Assembly: GCA_017654935.2 (NCBI GenBank)
Contig: CM065699.1
Span: 44,630,233 to 44,694,232 of the forward strand
DNA from: Phymorhynchus buccinoides
Taxonomy: Eukaryota; Mollusca; Gastropoda; Neogastropoda; Raphitomidae
Length of the DNA: 64,000 bases
Direction: 5' to 3'
In this document: positions 13,158 to 22,369 of the stretch, piece by piece
How the letters are laid out: every line of letters starts with the position of its first letter
Numbering within the stretch: the stretch's first letter is position 1
The notes under the pieces: model-generated
What the model saw: only the letters and a program-made list of their open reading frames with translations
The model's database searches: none
Told to the model about the DNA's origin: nothing
Made by a program: the position numbers and the translations under genes

Positions 13158-13930
13158 TTTTTTTCATTCAGCATCCGACAGCCGAGCAGAGAGGTTGCGA
13201 GCTGAGACACACGACGCTACGCTGGGCTTGATTTGACAGCAGCTTTTCACCACAGTACGGCGGTTTCCTGACGAAGGTACACAGCTGACACAGCTGCTTT
13301 GGACCCCTTCTGCCAGCACCGCCGTACGAGAGATGAGACATCCCATGACGCTCATTCCATGGTTGATGTTCTACGTTGGAGTCTGAGGAGGACTTGGGAT
13401 CACCCTTCTTTCCACCTCTGCCTCCACCAACGACGTCTCCTTCTGCTCCTCAACACGTCGTTGGAACTTTCCTTTGTAAGCATCAATAGGGCACTAAGGT
13501 TTTGTTTTTTTCATTTGTTTTAGCAGCTCGATGTTTTATTCGGCTGCTTATAGTGTTAGGGTGCTAGGACATATCACAAAAGTGGTATCCCTTGGAGGAC
13601 TGCGCTGGCCACCCGAGCCTTCGCACAGCAGGACTCCTTGGGTTAGGGACTAGGACCTTAGCCAGCTAGCTTTTTTCTGATTTTTTCACTTTTGAAACTT
13701 TCCTCACTATCTTTTTTTTCGACTTTTTCATGTCGTTCTCGTCGGTCTGTCCAAACCCCCCACTCGTAGGCTTTTTGCCGGTGGGTACGGTCGTCAAAGT
13801 TTAGGTTCTGTAGGGTAGTTCTTTCTTCTTTAGGGTTGTTCTGTTCTTGCCAGCCTCCTAAATCGTTGGAGGAGTTTGTGTGCGAGCCCAACAACACAAC
13901 TAAACTAGTCTAGTATAAGTCTTTAAAAAA
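13158..13930 (+). repeat. Leader-like block, inverted relative to 18130-18495
   Basis: From about 13480 to 13920 this strand matches, with moderate divergence, the minus strand of 18495-18130. Shared landmarks are AATAGGGCACTA, CGATGTTTTATTCG, CCCCCCACTCGTAGGC, GCCGGTGGGTACGG and GGAGGAGTTTGTGTGCGAGC. At 18 kb the block lies directly upstream of element A's ORF1, so it is probably a 5' leader or promoter region of this family. Here it stands at the left edge of the composite, pointing into A's 3' end. The first 320 bp are more GC-rich and match the other copy only weakly. No coding frame is convincing. Confidence 0.6.
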
Positions 13931-14795
13931 TTTAGGATACTACTATCAAATAGGTGAAACCTTTTCCTCTTCAGACACAATGTAAAATTTTTATAAAATA
14001 AAGTCTAAATAGATAGTAAAACTAAAACTAAATTGTATTTTGAAGAAATACATTAAAATTTAATACTATTTGAGACCTCTAAAAAGTTTTCAGATAAACA
14101 CAGTTTAAACTTGTTTTGATCACATTTAAAATCCAGATTAATCTAGTAAATTTTCATATGATATTGAGCCCTTTTGTGCTCTATCTTCTAACATAATAAT
14201 AAAGTTAAAACTAGGTAAAGATATTTTTTCTACATAAAATCTAATTTAAAGATAAATCGATAGGAAGAGTATGTATTGTGCTGGTGGTCCTTTTGTTCTG
14301 GGGCTCCTTCTTTAGATGGTGCCCCACGCGTTTTCTGTTTTTACGTCCTCTTAGACTTAAAAAGCCCATATGGGACATTATTTCAAGATTTTTGTGTAAA
14401 AAAGAGAGAACCTATAAGTAAAATTTAAAGTTAAAAGTTAATGGGACGAGACTTAGAGAAATTTCTTATCGAGATGTTATTTTTTTATTTCGTCAATAAG
14501 TCTTAATTTTATACTATGCCTCCGATGATAAAGTCAGTTAAGCGCTTGCTCCCTTCGGGTTAAAATTTCCAGGGCCACGGTTAAAAGATAACATTTAAAT
14601 AAAAATCGAAAATAGGCCTTTAGTTTGTTAAAATATTTACATAGTCTTTTATTAATAAAATGATCCGATTTTGGATGCCTTCGTGACATGGTTCCATATC
14701 AGGATCCCTATTTACATTGCTTAAAAAGAAGAGGATCTGAATCGGTCCTAGATTTACATTTTTAAAATACTTATCCGTAAAACAAACATAAAAGT
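13931..14795 (-). other. Element A 3' untranslated region
   Basis: This AT-rich, non-coding stretch lies downstream of A's ORF2 stop (14796-14798). It has two features shared with other elements in the composite. One is the box at 14340-14379, which on the minus strand reads ATGTCCCATATG, a gap, then GAGGACGTAAAA. The other is GTGGCCCTGGAAATTTTAA near 14550-14575, also near 22000 in element C. After the first box comes GGGGCACCA, as in element B. Confidence 0.55.
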
Positions 14796-15390
14796 TTAAG
14801 AGAAATGTCCTAACTCGGATTGAGATAGGATTTTTACAAATAGGATGAGGGTGGACCAATCTCTAGGTCCTTTATTTATTATGGTATTTTCATTAAATGG
14901 GATATTTATCCAACTCGAGAATACTCTTGATGGTACTGAACTGATTTTGATGTTTATCACAGTTAATTAGGTGTTTTTAGGGAGAAATTTTCTCCGCAGG
15001 TACAAAACAATAGTGGTATATTTACAAAAGTAAGATTGGGTTCCAGTGCATACCCCATTCAGAGGTACCAAACAATTTGTTAAATTCATTCTTAGAGTAG
15101 ATATTAGATGCAGTAATTCTAGTTAATAGGTTTGCACATCTTAGTTTTATGATATGACGGAGTGGAATCCAATCAATATCCTAGGATTTTTTTCTAGATG
15201 TTGTATGTGTTCGTTCCTGGATGAGTTTTCATTAACAATATTTCTAAAAATTTAACTGTTCTTAATTGTTTAAGTTCATCGTCATATATAAAATCAACAG
15301 TTTAGTATTTCTTGTTCTTGAGAATACTACAAATATACATTTGTTTGGGGCCAAGTAGAAGCCGTTTATAAACATGTAAAATATAACAAG
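14796..15390 (-). pseudogene. Element A ORF2 remnant (RT end and C-terminus)
   Basis: Pieces of an I/Nimb-like ORF2 are recognisable on the minus strand in several frames. They are 'INGFYLAPNK' with 'FLGVIFNENSSWN' (post-YADD RT region), 'DIDWIPLRHIIKLRCAN' (connector), and the C-terminal 'CTCGENFSL' to 'ELGHFS' before the stop. RNase H and most of RT have been deleted, and frameshifts separate the pieces. The C-terminal portion closely matches the fragment at 2191-3069. The mirror copy has the same deletions, so they predate the duplication of this locus. Confidence 0.7.
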
Positions 15391-15476
15391 GTCAGTATTT
15401 CTTTGCTGGTTTTTTTAAGAGATTCTTTATAGTTTATTTTATTTTCTCTGTTTGAGAGTTATATACAAATATGAGG

Positions 15477-17490
15477 TTAAAATATGGTTAAAAGTTTGTT
15501 TAAGAATGGAGTGATCCCCCCCCCCCCCCCAGCCGGAGGGGGAACACCCGACAGTGACTTCGATTTCCTAGCTGGGTTGCTCGAAATGCCACACATTTTT
15601 TCTACCATGTTCCATAGTATTCCGCCTCTATTGACTGGAATTGGAGTCTTTTGCCCTACTAGTGGGAACAGTAATGTCAGACTTTCAATAATGAGTTGGG
15701 GTTTAGCTGTTTCTCTAGCTTTTTCAAAGCCTGTCAGGAAATTTGCCAACTGCTTTTCGTCCAAGGACTGGGCCTTTGAACTGGGGCTACTCTGAGTAGA
15801 TTTTGAGCTTTGAATTAGTGATCCTGTGTCACTTGGTTTGTTTGTTGTCATAGTCATACGTTCCATATGTTTTGTCAAGTTGTCTGATAAGTCCTGGATT
15901 TGTTTTTGGATTTGTGTTTGGATTCCATTTAGTTGTCTTGCAACTTCTTCCGCTACACTTTTTTCAAATTTCTTATCTTGTTCTTTTTTCTGGAAAACAG
16001 ATTGGGCTTTTAGAAGTGATTGTTTAACGTCACGAATAGTTTCTTTTTGAATTGAGTTTGAGGGGGTGATGACAGTCTCCTCTGAGTTTGTTTGTTCTTT
16101 TCTAGAGATTTGATTAGAGTTGTTTTTGTTTTCTATGAGTTTTTGGTTTGTTCGTTTGAGGACTGAGGCATAGGTTTTTGGATTTTCAATTACTTTAGGA
16201 TGAGAATCTTGTCTCCAAAAAGTATCAAGAGCGATGGGAGGGGATGGGAGAGGTTGTTTTCTCTCAGCTTGTTGTTTTTCTTGTTCTATCTTGGCTCTTC
16301 GAATAGCTTCGGCATAAGTGATGTATGTTTCTCCACGGATTCTATTAGCTTTGAGACGGATTTGAAACTGGGGGCAGCCCTGGTAGGCGGCAGAGTGGGC
16401 TCCCCCACAATTGATACATTTGAATATTTCACTTGTACAATCTTTGGCTAGGTGATCTACTTGTGAGCATCTAGGACATGTGATTTGTTTTGCGTGGCAC
16501 TGACTTGCCAGGTGTCCGAAACGTGAGCACTTATGGCATCTACGAACTGGTGCCACATAGGGGTGCACCATGAAGTCTTCAGTGTCTATTGTGACAAATT
16601 TTGGCAGAGTGGTTGAATGAAAAGTCACTTTGATGGCTTTGGATGGAGTGCCGTCTTTGTTATTAAGACGACTGATTTTGTGAGCCTTATCTATGTAGGG
16701 GAGTAGTTCTTGTGGATCTACCATTGTGTCAATGCCTTTTATGACTCCCTCTGTTGTAGCTATTGGTTTAGTGCACTTGATGTTTATGCCGACCAGAGTT
16801 GTTTTCTTTAGCAATTGATCCTGTTGTTTAGCTGAGGAACAGCCTATTAGCCATTTGTGGTTGCCTAATGATCGTTGTGAGATGATCGGCCCTAGTGTCT
16901 GTCTCCAAACTTTGACATTTGTGGCAGGGCCCAAGCCCCCGTATGTACAGGAGCCGGTCCCTAGATCTTCCATGATGACTGGAAATTTGAGGAACAAGGC
17001 TGTTCTTGGTTTGGGTTTTTTAGGTGTTTTTTCCAGATTGGAACTGGCTTTGGGGAGGTTCTATCATTAGACTCTATTTGTTGTAGTTTTTCTTCTGTGT
17101 TTTGATTTTTGACGCTATCTTCTAGAGTTACTTCTTCACAAAGAGTGTTGTCTAGGGAGTGCATTTCAGCGTCTACTGTACTTTTGTTTGGTGGTTTAGT
17201 CTTTACTTGATCCAGAGGAATTTGTCTGGGAGTCGAGCTCAGTGGGCTTTTGCCTTCCAGAGAGTTTTTAGGCTTTTTGTTTTCTCCTTCGTTAAGAGGA
17301 GAAGATGGGTCTGAGGGGGTTCGTTGACCTCTATTTCTTTTCCTAGGAGTGTTCCGTTCAGGTTCTGAGGGTAGTGAAAGAACACCCCCTCACTATTTGA
17401 GTCTTCATCACAAGAGGATTCTAAGATCCATTCTTCATGTTCTGAACTATCTGATTTAGGACCCCACTTTGGGGTGGTCTGTTTACTCAT
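15477..17490 (-). pseudogene. Element A gag-like ORF1, frameshifted
   Basis: This resembles the RNA-binding ORF1 protein of jockey/I-group LINEs. The ATG at 17488-17490 starts 'MSKQTTPKWGPKSD'. Two frameshifts, near 17390 and 17000, lead into a 506-residue frame. Its order is a conserved domain ('FPVIMEDLGTGSCTYGG', 'KWLIGCSSAKQQ'), a pre-zinc-finger region ('VAPVRRCHKCSRFGH'), three zinc knuckles (CX2CX4HX4C twice, then CINCGGAHSAAYQGC), 'YAEAIRRAK' and a charged C-terminal part. It is homologous to element D's ORF1, but roughly 55-60% identical by eye in the finger region, so it is a different subfamily. The C-terminus crosses a C/G homopolymer whose length differs between the two copies. 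Main block intact, full ORF broken. Confidence 0.85.
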
Positions 17491-18129
17491 TGTCAAATAT
17501 TCCGTTATATCAAGAGCTTATCAGTTATTTTATTGTTTTTTAGAGATTAATTATTTATAACTTCTTTTAGTATTATGTTTTTTAGAATACTACAAGAAAG
17601 GGAGCTATCTTTACTTTATGTAATCCAAAAAACGGTAGTCACAAGTCCTAAGATTCTTAAATTTTAATAGAGAAAAACCGGAGGCCAAAGACCTTTGCAC
17701 GGTTAAAATCCTATTTTATAAGTAAAACCTAGTTAAAAGACGGAGAGAAGAGAAGCGAAGATGGCGGAAGAAAGAGGGAGGTCGAATAAGCCGACCCCCA
17801 ATGAACACCAACTCGAGTAGGAGTGACGCGAAGTCTGAAAGAGGTCAGACTTTCCGGCCCTAAATGAGGACTAAGTTACGGGAATAAAACTTTTAATCAT
17901 TAGTCTGATAAAACAGCCTAGCAATGAGTTAGGTAACGAGGGAAATTTATATTTTAAGTAAGAGAGAGGCCTAGCGGTTTATCCTATCAAATTATACCTA
18001 GTAGTTTTAGGATATGAATTTAAGTAGAGTTAAAGAAGGAAGGTGTAAAGTTAGGTTTTCTAATAGAGAGAAAGACGTAGCAAAGAGGACGATTCCTATT
18101 GTTTAAAGGCCTACATAATCTAGTTTTAG
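17491..18129 (-). other. Element A 5' leader, proximal part
   Basis: Non-coding region between A's ORF1 start and the conserved leader block. It contains AAGATGGCGG (+ strand, 17758-17767), which resembles the YY1 site of vertebrate L1 leaders, set in a purine-rich stretch. No ORF or RNA gene is evident. A role in transcription is inference from position. Confidence 0.4.
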
Positions 18130-18495
18130 TTTGCTCGCACACAAACTCCTCCAACAAATTAGGAGGCTGGCGAGAACCCTATCAGAGTGAGAAAAGCTAC
18201 CTATCAAGAACCTATTCTATGAAGTCCGTACCCACCGGCACAAAAGGCCTACGAGTGGGGGGATGACAGAGTGTGGAACGACGAGAGTCGGGAAAAAAAT
18301 GATAGTGGAGGAAGGAAAAAATGAAAAACCAGAGAAAAAAATGATACAGAACTAGCTAGCTAGAGGTCCTAGGCCCTAAGAATACTACTTTTGTAGTATG
18401 TCCTACAACCCTAGCTGGATAGTCGAATAAAACATCGAACTATCAAAATAAATTAAAAAAACAAAAACCTAGTGCCCTATTTATGCTCACGGAAT
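18130..18495 (-). repeat. Conserved leader block upstream of element A ORF1
   Basis: The minus strand shows CATAAATAGGGCACTAGG, CGATGTTTTATTCG, a hairpin around GCCGGTGGG and another around CCTCC...GGAGGAG, then TTTGTGTGCGAGC. The same series occurs in opposite orientation at 13480-13920. The two blocks bracket element A as an inverted repeat of about 400 bp. The short stem-loops suggest a structured 5' leader; I cannot assign a ribozyme class. Confidence 0.6.
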
Positions 18496-19270
18496 GAAAG
18501 TCCCTGAAGGATGAACGGTTGGCGAAGAGTAGAGTTGAGTAGTGGCAGTTAGAAGACTTGAGGGAGGAACATGGAGTGGGACAGAATCCACACTCCACTT
18601 CGGCGGCAGCTCATCCGCTGTGCCCGCTCCCGAAATGTAGAGATGTTCAAGTGTAGTCACAGCAAGGCAGAGGCAGCAACCGCAGGCCGGAAGCGCAGTC
18701 GTTCAATCAAAGATGAAGGTGGTAGTTGGTCATTGCTCCCTTTCTTTTTCCTCAAGTACACCAGCAGCGTAGGTGTGTCGATCCGCAGATGATGATGATG
18801 AATGACCTGGTGCCCCGACTGACTGACTGACGTTTTGATTTTACGTCCTCTCAACCAACTATGGGTCATGTGGGACATTTGAATATATTATCAAAGATTT
18901 ATGATTAAAATAGTTAACTTTGGAGATCTTATCTCAGTTGTTACAAGTCAGTAAGATTTTATGAACATAGATACCAAGGACTCAAGAGGGGGATTTTGTT
19001 AGCCAAGGAAGGGGCATCGCATCGCGTAGCTTGCTTCCTCTCTTTTTTTTTTCTTTTTTTTTAATAATTTTTTTTGTTTTTTTTTTTTTTTTTTTATATA
19101 TATATTTTTTTTTTTGATTTTTTGTTAGATAGAGAACAATGATTAAGTAACTCACAGAGTTAAACAATGACTTTTCTTTTCTTTATTCCATTCAAATCAA
19201 TGTATGAGAATAGACCAGACTTCGTTGGGCAACGAGTATTGATTATTTTTTTGAAAAGTATCATGATTTA
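18496..19270 (-). other. Element B 3' region and junction with A leader
   Basis: Downstream of B's ORF2 stop (19271) the minus strand has a long A/T low-complexity run (19040-19120). Next comes the shared box at 18840-18880 (ATGTCCCACATG, gap, GAGGACGTAAAA), then GGGGCACCA and a (CAT)n stretch. From about 18780 to 18500 is a GC-richer segment that runs into A's leader. Its short open frames on both strands show no recognisable domain. Confidence 0.5.
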
Positions 19271-21037
19271 TTAAAAACGAAAACCAAAAGAGGTTTTTTG
19301 GAGATTTTGCGCAAAAAGAACCAAAAGGGTCCAATCTTCATCATCACTACTGATCAAAGTATGGTAGTTAAAGGTTTTATTCGCTTTGGAGGTAATGGTT
19401 ATAACTTCGTGGAGTTCTAATTGAACAAAAGGACAATCTGAGAATAGGTGTTCTAAGGAAAGAGTATGATTACAATCACATACGTATTCATTAAATTTAC
19501 AGTAATACGAATTTGTCCGAAGACGGAAGATTAAAGATGACAGGTGATAAGGAATTGGTAAGAATAAACCTTTTTTAACTGGTTTATGATCCCAGTGATG
19601 ATCTTTAGCATACTGTTCTAGATCGGCTTTCCAGTCCAGATAGGATGTCTCTTTAAGTAGACTATTACATTCGTTTACAGATAGCCCTATACTACAGGGG
19701 GCGAGATTTAAATTACCTGCTGCTTTTTTTGCTGCACAATCTGCTTGATCGTTACCTTTAATCCCACAGTGGGACGGGATCCAAGTTAGAGTAACCTGAG
19801 TTCCCTTACAATTAATTTGATGAACTAAAAAAAGGATTTCTTGTATAATTTCTGCTCTGTTATTTTGAAGGGATTGAAGACCCTGTAGGGATGACAATGA
19901 GTCGGTGTATAACACCACGTTAGAAACGAGCTGGGGGAGGTCGTTTACAAAGTCCAGTGCCTTAAGGATTGCCCAAAGTTCGGCGCTGTATATGGATAAA
20001 TAAGAATTTAGTTTGAAGGATTTAGTAATATTAATACCTGGGATTGTGAAGGAACATCCTATTTTAGTGGGTGCGAGTTTTGAGCCGTCTGTGAAAATTT
20101 GAACTGTATGACGTGAGTAGTAAATCTTTTCTTTAGCTGCTACTGTTAGCTGATTAGTGTCTTTTTCTTTAGAGTATATAGTTAAACTAGTATCTATATT
20201 TGGAGGTTCCCATTCCCAGTTAGGGATACCGTGTTTGGGGTATAAAACCACATCCTGCAATTGGAAATTAGACTTGTCTATTAGATCTTTAGAAAATTCA
20301 TAAATGTGTTGATACTTGGGATTTATATGTCGTTCCTGTGCTTCGGTGTATTGGAAAGCGGAGCTAAGTGTTGATATGAATTCTTCTTTTCCATAAACCT
20401 TTGCTGCCTGAAGGCGAACCATAAATTTGGCACAGTTTAGCTTAATAAGATATTTTATGGGAATCCAATCAATATCCCTATAAACTAACTTGCTTACAGC
20501 GTGAGGGGGGATCCCCAGGGCTAATTTAAGTGCCCTTAGTTCCAAGGAGGCTAACTTCTTTAGTTGATATTTGGGGAGTGAGTAAAATGCCTCCATACCA
20601 TAGGTTAGTCTGCTCCTTACTAAGGCTTGGACCAGGTAAGTTAAGAATTTTGGATCTTTAGCCCAGTTTTCCTGAGATATAACCTTTAAAAAGTTAATAG
20701 CGTTAGTACTTTTAGTGGTTAAGTGTTCAATATGAGCGTTCCAGTTTAGATTTGAGGACAGGATAACACCAAGGAATCTTACTTGTTGAACTGGTTTTTT
20801 AATTTCATCATATATAATAATATTATACTGATCATTTAGGGTCAGTTTACTGGCGAAAACCATAAAATGACACTTTTCTGGGGAAAGGTAAAAACCATGA
20901 ATCTGCATAAAGCAAGCTATTAAATCAACATTATGTTGATGTTGTTTAAGGGCTTTATTTATCTGTTTTTTTGTTCTACCATTCTTAGGGTTAGTCCAGA
21001 TCGCTATATCATCTGCGTACATGGAAATGTTACAATG
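19271..21037 (-). pseudogene. Element B ORF2: RT 3' half, RNase H and C-terminus
   Basis: This is a long intact frame of about 589 codons from the RT catalytic box onward. 'SMYADDIAIW' is at the very start, then the post-catalytic RT motifs 'FYLSPEKCHFMVFA' and 'VRFLGVILSSNLNWNAHI', then 'ALVRSRLTYGMEAF' and 'IDWIPIKYLIKLNCAKF'. The RNase H has all four acidic positions ('FTDGSK', 'YSAELWAI', 'YTDSLSS', 'GNDQAD'). The end is 'LSSLIFRLRT' and 'CDCNHTLSLEHL'. The frame runs on upstream to 21187 as an artefact across element C. Endonuclease and the first RT motifs, including the PQG box, are missing, so it cannot encode active RT. The subfamily is I/Nimb-like with RNase H. Confidence 0.85.
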
Positions 21038-21063
21038 TTTATACAGCCAGAAGAACATAAAAT

Positions 21064-21473
21064 TATCGACCTTTGAAATAAAAAGTAGACTTAAATCAGC
21101 TAGTTTCCTCCAATGGACAAAGGAATTGGAGGTATACGCTAAAGCCCATTTATGGGACCATAGAATAGTTAAAGGTCTTTTCCTCAAAATACCATGGTCA
21201 CTTCAAGTACTAATATTCAGACTACGAACGGAATAATATTTCTGTAAATATGTAGAAATAGTATGCCTTTGCGGCGAGAAGCTTAATATAGATCACTTGT
21301 TCAGTACATGTTTAATAATTACAAAGGAATTTGAAACGTTAAGACAAAAGTATGAGACTCATAATATAAAGTTCACCAAGGTAGATACTCTCTCCAATCG
21401 TAATGAGGGGTGGGCCCCAATGATTTGGTTCGCCGAAACTCTTAATCAAACAACCTTTGGCCACCACTTTTAA
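21064..21473 (+). pseudogene. Element C ORF2 C-terminal fragment
   Basis: The + strand frame encodes 'EIKSRLKSASFLQWTKELEV', 'GLFLKIPWSLQVLIFRLRTE', a TAA at 21234-21236, then in the same frame 'VCLCGEKLNIDHLFSTC' and 'FGHHF' before the TAA at 21471-21473. It aligns with the C-terminal regions of B and D. Only the part after RNase H is present. Its 5' end abuts element B's 5' end in the opposite direction within about 30 bp. Confidence 0.8.
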
Positions 21474-22369
21474 ATTTCTTTTTAACAAAGACGTTAATCC
21501 GAAAGCACATTTTAAAATATATTTTAACACAAGCTTATCTCATCTGTTTTAAAAAATAGAAAGTAAGATAATAAATTTTAAACTCAATATTATTTTAAGC
21601 AATTATAAGAGTAAACCCCCATTCTTGTAAATATGATAGGCTTGATGTACCACCAGGACTCGGCTCACTGTATATTTTTCTTCTGAGCTTTTTTTTTTTT
21701 TTGAGTCAGGATTAGGTATCATCGGAATTCTGAAGGATGGGGTTTCTCTTGATTTAAAATTTTATACTTTGCACGTGGCAAAATAGACTAACCAAATTTG
21801 TATATATATTCAAAGTCAATGGCTTTGAATAAATAAAAATCTTAAAATATATCTTTTTAACTAAATAGTTAAAACATATTCTATGCTTTTAAAAACTTTT
21901 AATACATTTCTGGGTAAAATAAAAACTATGTGTAAATTTGTGTACATAAACATTTGTTGACCTTTTCTGAGTTTTTTAAATTTTTGTTGATTTTAAACAG
22001 TGGTCCTGGAAGTTTTAATCATAGATAGCTCTAAGAGCTAATATCCAATGTTTCTTAATACAAACTTTTTAACAAAATATCCACAATTTTAGTCGGCCAG
22101 CGGGCCACGCCAGACATAGGTTCTGACCTACTAATCAGACCCAATCATAGAATAAAACCAAAAATAACTATCTAAAAGAAATAAATACCTTCTATCCCCT
22201 TTCCCCCTATTCTCCCCCATCTTTATTTAAAGTAATGTCTCATATGACTTAGGTCGAGAAGACGTAAAACTTTACTTTCCCCCTGTCTTTGTGTTTCGGC
22301 CAGGAAGAGGGATTTGAACTTTCTTTTTGGTTTACATAAATAAGATAAAGCCCCACCAGGGCGCTCATC
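21474..22369 (+). other. Element C 3' UTR and element D leader
   Basis: AT-rich non-coding stretch. GTGGTCCTGGAAGTTTTAA near 22000 and the box at 22234-22269 (ATGTCTCATATG, gap, GAGAAGACGTAAAA) match the 3' UTRs of A and B. This suggests that C's 3' end lies here and D begins after it. There is a T-run near 21688-21703. The last ~100 bp before D's ATG are not recognisably like A's leader. Confidence 0.5.

Noticed and set aside
18130..18495. HDV-like or hammerhead ribozyme in the leader block
   Set aside because: Short stem-loops are visible, but I could not lay out a complete catalytic core by eye.
19271..21187. Full 638-residue protein from 21187
   Set aside because: The first ~50 residues are antisense to element C. 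ORF2 homology begins near 21037.
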